A DNA stretch of 64,000 nt. Source: Saccharum officinarum (lineage: Eukaryota; Streptophyta; Magnoliopsida; Poales; Poaceae). Of the stretch, positions 1 to 9,990 are shown piece after piece. Where the stretch lies: positions 37,245,335 through 37,309,334 of the forward strand of contig CM036191.1 in the NCBI GenBank assembly GCA_020631735.1, in the 5' to 3' direction. The notes beneath the pieces are model-generated. The model saw only the letters and a program-made list of their open reading frames with translations, searched no databases and was not told where the DNA came from. The translations under genes were made by a program, and so were the position numbers. The stretch's first letter is position 1. Each line of letters begins with the position of its first letter.

Positions 1-600
1 CTCTTTGGTGCAACCCTTAGACTCATCGTACAAAGGCTCTTCTGCTGCCTTCATCAGGGCCTCCATACATTTCATGAAGAACATTGATGGATCTTACGCA
101 TGACAACACAACATTGCCTCTAGAAATTCTGCATCTTCTACAGCCATATTATTTGGCAGGACATTAGTTCTGACACCTTCATTTCCTCCAGCGAAACCAT
201 GATCAGGAACATTTGACACAACATGTTCGGCGTCTGGACCATCGGCGTCAAGTTGTTGTGTCTCGTGTACGAACTGAAACCCGCCAACAAGCATATCTGG
301 ACCATCGATGTCGATGTTCTTAGGGTTTCCAGTTGTATAAGGCGCAGAGCTACCCTCTCCATGCTTTTTCTAAATCAACTAATCCTTCATAAATCCTCGG
401 CGGACCAAATGAGAAAGGATTTGTTGAGTGTCATCAAATACAACAACATTTTTGTATTCCATGCATGGAAATGTATGTGCATCTTATTTGTTCTCCTTGC
501 ATGGTTCTTAGCGGCATCAATTACCCTATGACCTTGGGTATGTATGATGGATCTAGTCGTGATAATTTATACATTCAAAAGGACCTCTCCATCATTACCT
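1..600 (-). pseudogene. TNP2-type CACTA transposase, N-terminal part, degenerate
   Basis: Reading the minus strand from about 600 down gives a damaged version of the N-terminal transposase-associated region seen intact-like at 62131-62379 (RFIDAAKNHA-type segment, then HIH...CMDC-like Cys/His region). Here the Cys positions are disrupted and frames switch. Downstream the frame FVHETQQLDADGPDAEHVV (94-294) matches the same position in the other copy. At the place where the sister copy reads KDYLI-stop-TKHGEG, this copy has two stops. It would have been the transposase gene of the element; it is clearly non-functional. Confidence 0.7.
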
Positions 601-1369
601 GTAAAATCATGACACTGTGGACCTCGAGTATTGTAATCAATGCAAAACAAGTAACCATATATATATCTAGAGATATTTATTAGCACCTTTTGATGTGAGG
701 TAGGGTATAGCTATGGTTTATTAGCTAGGGTTTACGATTTATGTGAGGTTTTAGCTAGGGTTTATGTAGGGTAGATAGGGATTAAAGTAAAAAACCTAAT
801 AAGTAGCATAATGAAAAAACCTAAGTTGCATAATTACAAAACCTAAGTAGCATAATTAAAATAGATACATGTGGATAAAATAAATTGAGAAATAAAGAGA
901 GAGATTAAAGTAAAAAACCTAATGAGCATAATTAAAAAAATAACAAAAAAACCTATATTTCTCTCTCTACATAAATACACAAGAACACACCATTGATGGA
1001 ATATATATCTTGCATAAACTAGCTAAATTGAGAAGCAAACATGAAAAGGGAGAGAGGAGAGACATTATGTAACCATCTTAAGCAACCTCATTAGAAGAAA
1101 TAAAGATAAGAATCTAGATTTTCTTCTCTCTAACTCATGATGAAACTCTAGATCCAAAAAGTAGCTCAAATTAAGCAAGAATGAACAAAATGATGGTACA
1201 GGGACATAAACTAACATTTCTAATCAACCTTCTTCCAAAAAATCAAGATCAAAACCTCTTCCCTTATATTTTGAGAGATCTGGACCTCCAAAATGCCCTC
1301 CAATGGAAGGTGCTGCGATGAACAGTTCTGCTCGGGGAGGAAGGAGGGTTATATATACCAGAAACATCA

Positions 1370-1613
1370 CTGGCAGTTGCCTTTATTAACCGCCTGTGGA
1401 AATCTATTTCCACAGGCGGTTGTCACATGACAACCGCCAGTGTAAATGTAACATTTGCACTAGCGGTTGGCTTATGACCACCGCCAGTGGAAATAGATTT
1501 CCACAGGCGGTTACAAAGTCGTGGCCCACCCATTTCTTTACACAGCCGGCTCTAAAGTGAAACCGCCAGTAAAAAAAAGAGGACCGTTGGCTTAGAGCTC
1601 TTTTCTACTAGTG
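1370..1613. repeat. CACTA subterminal repeat cluster
   Basis: Repeated direct and inverted copies of a CAGGCGGTT / AACCGCC(T/A)G motif, some arranged as short palindromes (for example around 1390-1425 and 1450-1512), occupy the last ~240 bases before the CACTA terminus. In En/Spm-type elements such motifs are binding sites for the element-encoded TNPA protein. The same motif family occurs at both ends of the element at 53985-63301. Confidence 0.8.
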
Positions 1614-2048
1614 ATGTCCTCAAATGTGGACGCAGATCATAGTAGCTAAATGAAAGTATATATAGTCATTATATCTTCAGATTCCCTATTATCTTTAGTG
1701 TCAAAACCAATAGAGTTGTAGACCTCAGACCATTCGCACTTTGGTTTACCAGCAAACAAGCTAGCCATTGTGATGATTGCTAATGGTATACCAGCACACT
1801 TCTTTAGAATTTTCTCGGAAACATCATTTGCTTGGTTGTCAAGGTACTTTCTGTCTGCACCAAATATCCTTGTACGGAATAATTTCAGGGAGTCATCATT
1901 GGAAAGTGGTTTCAGCGTGTAAACCTCACCAGCTTCCTTGGCAACTTTAGTTGTGATTACCTTACTTCCACAGTTATTCTCAACAAGTGCTATTTAGATT
2001 GTTTCCCATGTCTCTACCTTCCATACATTGTTAATAACAACAAAATAC

Positions 2049-2911
2049 CTGTCCACGTGAAAGTCCAATACCCATTAGTTAGTAATGATTTTTGGAGCTT
2101 CTACAGAAGCATAGAAATTTTCTAACATTAAAAAGTAGTTCACATTACACATAAAACACATTATCACTCTAGTAAAAATTAACTATGTGCGGATGTTTCA
2201 GAATCTTTTTGACTAGCAATTGGCACAAAAAGTATTGAAGTGTAAATAAATTTAAAAAAAGTAACCTACAACTTTTAGAATATGTATGAAAATTGCACAC
2301 AAAAGGCTTATTTGGAAAAAAATACATATTGAAGGCCACGTTATACATAACTTATTACACATCTAATGGCTTGCTGCAAAACTAGGTGACCATGAAACTA
2401 TACGTTTTCCTAGATACACCCTTTGATACATGTATTTTTATGCATACGCAATAAGAAGTTGTCGGTATTTTCTTCTTATACTATAAGTTTGAAGTTTATA
2501 GTTTTAGAAGGAAAAAATGGAAGTTCAAAAAAAAATCTTGGCATTTCTTGTTTTTTCTAGCGGTTTGCTTTGTTGTCATTTTTTCTTTCATCCAGGAGTT
2601 GTTAGTGCCTTGCTGTCGTGTTTTGGCATTTCTTTCAACCCTGGATGAGGCTTGTGGCTGGTTGTTTCATCCAGGAGTTTGTTTTTTCTTTACCTCGTCT
2701 AATAAAAACTGTGGCAAAACTCTTGCCGTCCTTTAAAAAAAGAAAGAAAAAAAGTAAGTTCAATTATGAATTTGAAATTTTTGAGTCTAGCGTAGATGAT
2801 GTGGAGACAATATATTTAGTATAAAAGTAGTAGTACCGAGTAACTGTGGAGCGACAGCATCTTAAAAGGCACTCGCTAATTGCAATTTACAATTCTGTGG
2901 CTGATGTGTAC
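2049..2911 (-). other. Intron of the NLR relic
   Basis: Donor GTACAC follows exon sequence ending ...AACAAGAG; the acceptor is ...TGGACAG before GTATTTTG. Joining gives the codon AG|G (Arg) and the peptide NKRYFVVINN across the junction, so the splice sites and phase are supported by restoration of the kinase-2 motif. An intron just ahead of kinase-2 is common in grass NLR genes. It contains a LINE tail (2541-2753). Confidence 0.75.
2541..2753 (+). mobile_element. Truncated LINE (non-LTR) 3' end
   Basis: The sequence has the look of a plant LINE 3' terminus: T/G-rich untranslated sequence, 'aataaaaactgtggcaaaac', then 'cttgccgtcctt' running into an A-rich tail at about 2733-2753. No reverse transcriptase coding remains. 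It sits in the antisense direction within the NLR intron. Confidence 0.55.
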
Positions 2912-3752
2912 CTCTTGTTCTCGAGGAATTGTCGGACTTCACGAATTAGGAGCTCCAGGCCTCTTCTAGTTTCATGAATATCCTTATACTTTTCCTTGTC
3001 CAGATCAAAGAGGATGTCCTTGAAAACTTTTTCCTGGTTATAATCGCGACCAACTGAAACGAATGCCCCGCAGTCATATTGCGACTTGAGCCAGTCATAC
3101 ACCAATTTGGCAAGAGTGGTTTTTACCAAATCCTCCAATTCCCAATTGAAACCTTCGTCATCTTCTTATTGGAGGCAGCGAGATCCGGTTGGGATGGATT
3201 CAGCCTGGACATGAGATCGTCCGCTGACTTGTTCACGCCAATAAGTTGTGTCACTTCTTTGTACATAGCTTTCATGCAAGGATCAATAGTTGACGATGTT
3301 GCGAGCAGCTTGCACATATTGTCATCAAGTTTGTAATCCTGACGCCTTTTAGCTACCTCCTCAAGGTTCTTCTTGGTGTCTGTGATGGCAACAGCAATAT
3401 CACGGCGAGCCTTGGCCTTGCTGAACACCTTGCCCATCTTCTTCATGGCGCACTTGAGCTAGTTCGGGTCGGTAGGGTCACCGCAGTCGACATGCACGAG
3501 GAAGGTGCCGAGGACGTCCTCCATGTCGTAGGATGCCTCCCTGACCTCGCGCGCCCACACCTTGACCTGCTTGTCGAGCCGGTTCCATGGCACATCCGAG
3601 ACCTTGTGGAGGAAAGGGCAGATGCTCTCCAGCTCGCTGTGGAGCCACTGCACTTGCTTTCTCACGCCCTTTTGGAGCTTGTACTCACCATGGAGCAGCT
3701 GAAGAAGCTTGGGGGCGTTGCTTGCTCACTTTGTTGGTTCAGATGTCATGCT

Positions 3753-4550
3753 GGAGGCATATGCTGGCTGGGCGTTGAGCTCACCTTCGCCCATTCACTC
3801 TCTAGAGCAAGCAACCTCCAATGGACAGGAGGACACTGCCGAGTTAATACTCAATGGCGTCACTGAACATATGATGCAGAGGCAGGTGTCATTTCAGAAG
3901 CCCATGTGCCATCTCAGCCATTGCAGATGTAGGAGTAGTACCATGCGCACGCGCTCTGCTTCGCCGGTGGGTGGGACTGGGGGCCGACGACTCGACTCCA
4001 GCAGGTCAAGGTCCCCTCCAACCACGTGCCGCCTCTCCACTGCAGGAAGGGGACCTTCTTGTGTCGGCTCCATTATTGCCTTCTGCTGAGAGCTTGAGGC
4101 GCACAGCCATGGTTATTAATGGGCTAGTGGCATTAGTTAGCCCTACCCCTACTATAATGGCTTCAAATCTTAACTGAACCAGCACAACCATCTTAAGCAT
4201 GCACAGTACAGCCAACTACAGCTAGTCTGAATGCTCTGAAGCAAGGTCAAGCACTAGCCAGCCACATGTGTGCTTCTTTGTGATTATGGTTTGTTTTAGG
4301 GTGCGGTTAGTGTAGTGCCCAAGCTAGCCAAGTCAATTTTTGACCATTTAACGTACCCATTTTGCCCATCGTTTAGTTGGATGCCAAATTTTGGCTTCGC
4401 AGTTAGCACACGTCTCCTTTGGCCACCTTAGCTCACTTTTAGTAGCCAAATAAAGCTCCATGGCCACTAACTTGGTGACAAAAATTTGAGAATGCCAAAT
4501 TTTCGCTCCGTTTTTAAATGAAACCAACCAAACACACACCTAATATCTAA
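3753..4550. other. No gene recognised; upstream flank of NLR relic and AT-rich repeat-like DNA
   Basis: Short overlapping open frames on both strands at 3709-4215 have no recognisable motif and shadow one another. 4290-4550 contains 'accaaccaaacacacacc'-type sequence typical of MITE ends, but I could not define a boundary. Confidence 0.4.
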
Positions 4551-4765
4551 GGTCCTGTTTGGATTTAGCTGGCTAATGTCTCATATCTAATATTAGCTAG
4601 CTAACTTTTAGTTGGAGGGTGTTTGGATGCACACCTAATGAAAAATGCTACTAACATAACTATTAGCTCCTACTATCTTATTTGGTCCAACAAATGAGAG
4701 AGTTATTATCTAGAAATCCCGCTAACAATTACCTACTTTAGTTGGAGGGTGTTTGGATGCAGCTT
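4551..4765. repeat. MITE-like sequence with internal 25-bp direct repeat
   Basis: The sequence begins 'ggtcctgtttggatttag' and contains two near-identical copies of 'agttggagggtgtttggatg', at about 4608-4633 and 4738-4763. The 'gtttgga' ends and size fit a non-autonomous DNA element, but a target duplication is not evident. Confidence 0.4.
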
Positions 4766-5141
4766 AATATTGTAGACGCGTCTGGAAGTTGTAGCTTAAA
4801 TATTACGACAGACACTCTATTGAACGCGCGTCTGTAGCAGAATCACTACTTCAGACGCTCGTAATCGCTACTTCAGACGCTCAGGAGCTAAAGCGTAATC
4901 CTTACTTTAGAGGCTCGTAATCTGTACTTCAGACGCTCGTAATTTTTGCGTGTCTGTAGCCAAATCCTTACTGCAGACGCGTCTTCTTTATGTCACAGAC
5001 GCTTCCACAGAAACACGCGTCGGTGGTAGATTCTTATTACAGACAGGCTTAAGCGTGTCTATAATATCCTTATCACAGACGACTTATCGCGTCTGTGATA
5101 ACACTAAAGGTGCGTATGTAATGTTCTTTTTTTACATAGTG
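4766..5141. mobile_element. Putative CACTA-like terminal fragment with AGACGC subterminal repeats
   Basis: About ten direct and inverted copies of (t)cagacgc / gcgtctg lie between 4775 and 5105, and the block finishes at 5141 with ttttacatagtg, i.e. CACTATGTAAA inward. That is the layout of a CACTA element end with its own motif type, distinct from the other three. No matching left terminus was found, so it may be a solo end or a deleted element. Confidence 0.45.
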
Positions 5142-5585
5142 ACACTCATGCTTTCCTCGCGTGGCTCAGATCTGAGTGCAGTGGAGATTATTCATAGTGG
5201 TTAGTTGGTCGTACTGTGGTCTGTGGTGGCAATGTGTCCACTGGGACAATATTTATGGGTGGATACAATGCAACCACGTAGCCGGCAACTGATATGATGG
5301 CAGCTGCTGTCGCACTCTGCACGCACACTAGTATGTGTGTTTATACGCCTTTCTTCTCATGCTGATCCATCTCAGTGCATCTCGTTCACTGAACCAGGCC
5401 TATCCTATCCTATCATACGCAAGCCAATTAGTATGAATAAATTCAGTTTAGGAGGAGACCTCACCATCAGACTGAATAAATTCAGTCCCGTGAATGCTCA
5501 TCACACATCGAAGTTTCTATCACCTGTACTATGCACACAATATTAAGCCCTGCACGTACTGCAACTTGTGTTCTGCGGCACTTAT
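5142..5585. other. No feature recognised
   Basis: Mixed-composition intergenic DNA without coding motifs, terminal repeats or tandem structure that I can support. Confidence 0.4.
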
Positions 5586-6036
5586 GGGTGTGTTTGGTCA
5601 CCTGGCCTATCCTAACCTGGCTAGTTTTCTAAGTGAGGACAGATTTAGCCTGACTTGTGCTATATAAGATGCACTTGTTTGGTTGTATGGATTATGTAAG
5701 GTTGCATTATAATTGGTGTGTTTGGTTGTCTAGCTTAGCTTGCATAGAATCACTTCATCATTTACATAGTAAGTTTACCCCCTCTCACACATTCTGTCGA
5801 ACAATTGCTGGGCATCATATGTGGTTGTCTCCAGGTTGCTCCCATCCCATGGCCGCGGCCGGTGGAGTTGCCGTGGCGCGTGCACTGGCATTGCATGCAT
5901 GTTCATCTGCGGGGCCAAGACATCGTGACCAGAGATCAAACACCATACGCCATACGTGCATCGATGCATGGACATGGAATCAAGAGCAAAGAGACAAGCA
6001 AAGGGATGGAAGTGGTGGCTGGCACGGACTTTCGCG

Positions 6037-6206
6037 GCAGCCGGGCGTGCACTCGCAGTTGATCTCCAGGTCGGCGGACGCGCAGACACGAAGGCGGCCG
6101 ACGGCGTCGCCGTAGCGGTGGCTGGTGCATCCGCACGTCACATCAACGAAGTCCTCCCCCCAACGCACCCCGCTGACCTCCCGCAGCTCCTCCTCGCTGA
6201 ACAGGC
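6037..6206 (-). pseudogene. ULTRAPETALA-like gene fragment (captured exon)
   Basis: The minus strand reads LFSEEELREVSGVRWGED, then FVDVTCGCTSHRYGDAVGRL, then RVCASADLEINCECTPGC. This is the N-terminal SAND-like, Cys-rich part of ULTRAPETALA (ULT1/ULT2), a plant trithorax-type developmental regulator. The CGCTSHRYGDA and CECTPGC motifs are diagnostic. The frame then continues into unrelated sequence and stops at 5980, so only the first exon region of the ~230-residue family protein is present. Upstream in the same frame are Arg/Pro/Ala-rich low-complexity residues without known homology. It lies inside the inverted-repeat element 5586-7033 and is best read as a transduplicated fragment. Confidence 0.8.
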
Positions 6207-6717
6207 CCGCGCCGGCAGGCCTCCCGCAACCCTGCCGCCGGACGATCCCAAGGCCGCGACGCTGCCGTGCGACACCGCCGCCGCGCCACGCGAGCCCTTC
6301 CGGGCGACCCCGCCGCCGCGAGCATGGAGGAGGTCCGTGCGGATCTCTTGCTGGATCCGGCGTGCTTGCGCGGAGGGGGCAGAGCTCGTGCTGGGTCCGT
6401 GCGAGCGCGGAGGGCGCAGAGCTCGTGCTGCGAAGGCGGAGGAGCGCGGGGGCCTCGGCGGAGCAAGCGCAGGTCTCGGCGGAGCACGCGCGGAGGCCTG
6501 GCGAAGCTCGCGGGGGAAACGAGCACCAGCGGAGCCGCGGAAGCACGCGAAAGAGCCGGCCCAGCTCGTGTGGGAGACGACCGTCGGCAGGGGTGAGCGA
6601 ACGAGTCGGTGAGATGAACGCGACGAGTCTCCTGGCCAAGCCTGGCTTCCTGCAAACGATGGATATGGGCGTTTCCAGCAAGCCAGTTCCTCTTTTGGCT
6701 TCCCATAGTCTGGCTTA

Positions 6718-6948
6718 GGGGGTGTCTGGGTCGAGGAGTTAAAGTTTAATAAACACTGTAGCACTTTCGTTTTATTTGACAAAAAGTTTCCAATCCTAAA
6801 CTAATTAGGCTTAATAGATTCGTCTCGTAAATTACTCCTAATCTGTGCCGACATGCATGCAATTAGTCTACATTTAGTACTCCATGCATTTGAAGGAACA
6901 TTGATGTGATGGGAGTTAAACTTTAACAAGTTGAAACCAAACAGGCCC
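6718..6948. mobile_element. Tourist-like MITE (PIF/Harbinger), 231 bp, TSD TTA
   Basis: The ends are gggggtgtctggg and accaaacaggccc, flanked by TTA on both sides (6715-6717 and 6949-6951). The same family, with the same length, occurs in the opposite orientation at 34674-34904. The interior includes the conserved 'aattaggcttaatagattcg' region. Confidence 0.88.
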
Positions 6949-7042
6949 TTAGCAGCTGCGCAGATATCCAAACACCAAGAGGCTGTATTAGGGGAGTATG
7001 GCTAACCTTTAAGCCACCCAACCAAACACACCTCATATAGTA

Positions 7043-7303
7043 TGCACTTCCTCCACCTCAAAACAAGTGCAGGTCTCATATTTTGATAAGTCAATCAATC
7101 GCAAGTTTAACCAAATATATTAAAAATACTAATATTTTTTATACCAAATAAGCATCATTAGCTTAATCATGTCATATATATATTCTTATATTAAATCTAT
7201 TAAGATATATAAATTTTATACTATTTTTTATAAATTTAGTCAAACTTGAAACTAGTTAACTCCTCAAAATATGATATGTGTACTTATTTTGGGATAGATT
7301 GAG
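7043..7303. mobile_element. Stowaway-like MITE (Tc1/mariner), TSD TA
   Basis: Inverted ends pair 'cttcctccacctcaaaacaagt' (left) with the complement of 'acttattttgggatagattgag' (right), flanked by TA. The AT-rich interior and 'tcaaacttgaaactagttaac' stretch are typical of this family. A related copy lies at 35627-35886. Confidence 0.75.
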
Positions 7304-7588
7304 TATAGAATAAATACAGAGGCTCGCATATACAGAATCAAGCATGCATACCCACTTGCATGAAAGCACAGTACCCTTGTGAGTATCTTCTGGAGAGAGT
7401 ACGGACATAGAGCTCAAGATTGATGAATTGGGCGTCTTGTTATTGACAAGCATGGCGCCTATCAAAAAATAACATCACTTCTTCATCATAGAATAAATGA
7501 AGAGCACATGCGACCTTATGCCATTTCCGTTATTTTTATCTCGATGGAAGCCATGGTTATGCAATTAAAATTGGTCGCCCTTTCATAA

Positions 7589-7889
7589 GAGCAAGGTCAA
7601 TAATATAATAGAGCCAAGTGTTGGGCTATAAGCCAAGTTATAAGAGCCAAGTTATACAATAGTTAGTCTTCTATTTGTCTATAAAATTTCTTTATTATTA
7701 TATGTCTTCATTCTCTTTCCTATTTCTCCTCACATACATCTTTATTGGGACCAACTACTGTCTATGCTTCTGTGTCCAGCTTGATGCTTGCATGGGAGCC
7801 AAGCTCTCTTCTCTCTCCTTCCTTCTCTCTTCCACATCAGCAAAAAAATATTAATTAGCTTGGCTATAAGCCAATTGTTGTACTTGCTC
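7589..7889. mobile_element. Tourist-like MITE, 301 bp, TSD TAA
   Basis: Ends gagcaaggtcaataata and ttgtacttgctc are imperfect inverted repeats, flanked on both sides by TAA (7586-7588 and 7890-7892). Internal 'ctataagcca' motifs occur near both ends in inverted arrangement. Confidence 0.7.
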
Positions 7890-7892
7890 TAA

Positions 7893-8355
7893 TATACCAA
7901 TTTTACGCCTACCTAATCTTTATCCAGAACTATTCTCCGTCCCTTCCTAGATCGATCGCCTTCCTTCTCCACAAATTGATCCGGTTGATTTGATCCCTTC
8001 AAAAGCTTCTGCCGCCCTGCATTAGCATACCAATACACGCTGGTTGTTGGGCTTGTGCTACAAAAAGCAAATAAACTACAACATGAACCATCAACTCTGG
8101 AGCCATTCTTCCTTCCATTGCCTGCCCTTTGGCTACTCCTGTCTCTTGAGCACGAGCATCACTTCACCTTGCTCTCCTCTTCCTACCGCCGCTGCTGGAG
8201 CCACGCAGCCGCAGCCTGCTTGTCGTCCCCACCCCTCTGCTAAATCAACCACACCAGGATCCCGCCGATGCCAGCGCTGATGGTCGCAAACTTTTACTGT
8301 CTGTAGCTTATAAATCTGCCCAGTAGATTGTTCGGGTGTAGACATCCCTGAGCTA
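7893..8355. other. No gene recognised
   Basis: Short open frames at 8044-8345 on both strands are mutual shadows without recognisable motifs. Nothing else stands out. Confidence 0.4.
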
Positions 8356-8605
8356 TTTTAGCTTTTTTTTAGGAAAGCTTAAGGTAGAGGACATGTGAGA
8401 AAACCCCCGAACCCCATGGCCCGTCTTCACACAGGGGCCCGTTACCCAGCGAGAGGACCGGTCCATTTTACCTGTGCTTTGGGAACGCGGGATATGCGAG
8501 GGGTTTTTTTTTCCACACTACCGACCAGAAATTCGCCGGACTAAGGATTCGAACTCTAGTCACGAGGGACGCCACCGGAGGCTTGACCAACTAGCCAAGT
8601 AGAGG
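8356..8605 (-). mobile_element. tRNA-derived SINE, probably Au-like
   Basis: On the minus strand, an A-box-like ttggctagttgg (from about 8600) is followed ~45 bases later by a B-box gagttcgaatcc, then a body ending in ccttaagctttcct and an A run (plus-strand T run at about 8364-8371). These are the polymerase III internal promoter boxes and tail of a tRNA-derived SINE. The target duplication is not clean. Confidence 0.65.
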
Positions 8606-8819
8606 AACGAGGCATTTAACCTTATGAACCAACCATACTAGAGTACAAACTCTATTTTTTGTATTACATAAATCAGACCAAACCAGATAACCAATTAACA
8701 ATTAACCAATTAATTAATAATCACGATAGGAAGGGTCCCATGATATTAAAATGATAACAGCACATAGAGCCGAGTACCTATGATCTAGTAGACATATATA
8801 AATAGTCAATAGGATCTCT

Positions 8820-9224
8820 CTAGCAAGCACCACCGCCGCCGCCGCCGCCACCACCACCATCGCCGCCGCCGCCACCTCCACCACCACCATCGCTGCCACC
8901 GCTGCCACCACCACCATCGCCGCCGCCGCCACCTCCACCACCACCATCGCTGCCACCGCTGCCACCACCACCATCGCCGCCGCCGCCAACATCACCCCCA
9001 CCCCCATTGCCGAACCAGTCGCCCCCGCCTCCACCGTCTTCGATTGTACCACCACCACCATCATTGATACCACCATGGTGACCGCTTCCTCCTCGATGCC
9101 CGCCTCCACCTCCACCTCCGCTGTAGCCGCACACGAACATTTGGATTATCGCTATGACTACAAATAGCACCATCCCGGCTATCGCAATGCCAAAGATGGC
9201 ACCAGGACCAAGACCACCACCCAT
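8820..9224 (-). CDS. Glycine-rich protein with N-terminal membrane segment
   Basis: 134 codons, starting at MGGGLGPGAIFGIAIAGMVL. I chose this Met over the upstream one at 9248 because the duplicate at 14047 keeps MGGLGPG but lacks the upstream Met. Residues ~8-30 form one hydrophobic segment (IFGIAIAGMVLFVVIAIIQM), followed by FVCGYS and then an almost pure Gly tract with interspersed Asp, Ser and His, ending GGAC. This resembles small plant glycine-rich proteins anchored in the membrane or exported to the wall; no catalytic motif is visible. The tail is encoded by a (ccaccgccg)-type imperfect repeat and may vary in length. A TATA box lies ~85 bp upstream. It may be expressed, but the low-complexity tail makes homology calls weak. 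Confidence 0.6.
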   Translation of the reverse strand: MGGGLGPGAIFGIAIAGMVLFVVIAIIQMFVCGYSGGGGGGGHRGGSGHHGGINDGGGGTIEDGGGGGDWFGNGGGGDVGGGGDGGGGSGGSDGGGGGGGGGDGGGGSGGSDGGGGGGGGGDGGGGGGGGGGAC

Positions 9225-9305
9225 GTTGTGTACGTGAACGCTCAACAACGCGATGAGTACGTACAGAGAGAGAAGGCAGCAGCAGGACTATGAGCCTGTT
9301 CTGTA

Positions 9306-9318
9306 GGCTTTATAGGCA
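9306..9318 (-). promoter_or_regulatory. TATA box for the glycine-rich gene
   Basis: The minus strand reads gcctataaagcct about 85 bp upstream of the chosen ATG at 9224, a normal plant core-promoter distance allowing a ~50-60 nt leader. The corresponding ~24 bases are absent from the duplicate at about 14115. Confidence 0.5.
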
Positions 9319-9990
9319 GCAGCTGGAAATAATGCATTCCGAACACGAACAGGCCTATATTGTTGGACCGGACGCGCTCGCGGAGACAGACTAAGTCAAA
9401 GTCAATCATCGGCTACATACCAAAACGCTGGCAGTCGCTGTCAGGCCGGTGTTCAGCTGTTGACCAACGATCTAGACCCGTGTCAAAATTAGTGACCAAA
9501 AAACATATTTATATTGTGACCATCGTTATTACGTGCTACGTATATGTGTTGTAAAAATTAACAGTGACGACAGGACCACGCAACACGGACGACGATGACC
9601 ACGCCGTGGCTTCTTGTGGCCGTTTGTACTACATATTCTACGAACAACAAAATAAAGAATATATATGCAGGGCAGCATCGGTGCAGACGTGCCCTGTGTC
9701 ACGCAACGTATGTGTGCTAGTCATCAGTTTCTTCATGTTTAAATCTGCTTCGTCCCGAAGGAAAGATTCTTCTCCATTTTTTGAACGCGCTCTGCAGCGT
9801 TCGATGCTTACACTTACACGTAGCTTACTTGGAAGTTATCTTCCCGTTGGAGTGTGAAATTCACACAGCTCCATGTTTTAACATCTGCAACACGTGCAGA
9901 CGAAATAAAGCCTACGCGAACCACACCATCGCTATATGTATATTGTCGTCATTATTATGAGTAGGACTTTCGAAAGAGAAGGAAAACTCC

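Larger units (their letters stand above)
1..1613 (-). mobile_element. CACTA (En/Spm) element, right-terminal part; rest lies left of window
   Basis: The segment ends at 1613 in the inverted CACTA terminus (reads tctactagtg on the plus strand, i.e. CACTAGTAGAAAAGAG inward). The first ~360 bases are nearly identical to 61780-62140 of the complete-ended CACTA element at 53985-63301, and the arrangement (start of a minus-strand TNP2 gene, AT-rich upstream region, subterminal repeats, terminus) is the same, so it is a second copy of that family in the same orientation. The left part is outside the window, so length and target duplication cannot be checked; the three bases after the end are atg. 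It ends precisely inside a resistance-gene relic. Confidence 0.88.
1614..3752 (-). pseudogene. CC-NBS-LRR (NLR) resistance-gene relic, truncated by a CACTA element
   Basis: Minus-strand reading gives, in order: a coiled-coil N-terminus (KLLQLLHGEYKLQKGV, then WLHSELESICPFL and the EDVID-like YDMEDVLGTFLV), a linker, the P-loop region (GKTTLAKLVYDWL), an intron at 2049-2911, the kinase-2 region RYFVVINNVW, RNBS-B (NNCGSKVITT), RNBS-C (VYTLKPLSNDDSLKLF) and the GLPLA-like motif KKCAGIPLAIITMASLF. Coding similarity runs to SYYDLRPHLRT directly at base 1614, where the CACTA end begins, so the rest of the NB-ARC and all LRRs are lost. Lesions include in-frame stops near 3732, 3460 and 1995, frameshifts on both sides of the P-loop (extra A in an A-run near 3125) and a frameshift near 1650. 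Intracellular immune-receptor family; no function left. Confidence 0.85.
5586..7033. mobile_element. DNA element carrying gene fragments (Pack-type)
   Basis: Ends are inverted: 'gggtgtgtttggt' at 5586 and 'accaaacacacctc' ending at 7033, with further similarity just inside (cctaacctggcta on the left, ggctaaccttt on the right). The interior 5850-6640 is strikingly GC-rich, unlike the flanks, and contains an ULTRAPETALA-like exon. A 231-bp Tourist-like MITE is nested at 6718-6948. I could not find a convincing target duplication, so the superfamily is open (hAT or PIF/Harbinger are possible). Confidence 0.55.
8660..9990. repeat. Duplication unit A (glycine-rich-protein locus)
   Basis: About 1.3 kb shared with 13555-14870 in the same orientation, including the 3' flank (gataaccaa...cccatgat...gataacag...ctctctagcaagca), the coding region, the 5' UTR and ~700 bases upstream. 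A third, promoter-side-only copy starts at 15034. Local identity in the conserved coding part looks near 90% by eye. Confidence 0.85.

Noticed and set aside
2548..2824. Small plus-strand open frames in the NLR intron
   Set aside because: They fall in a LINE 3' UTR remnant and show no protein features.
5956..6782. Several overlapping 100-230-codon open frames on both strands (Arg/Ala/Pro-rich)
   Set aside because: They shadow one another in GC-rich DNA. Only the short ULTRAPETALA-like part of one minus frame has family motifs, so no full-length gene is called.
8356..8605. A functional tRNA gene
   Set aside because: A and B boxes are present, but there is no cloverleaf or anticodon arm and the body continues into a SINE tail. 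The same applies to 46786-47086.
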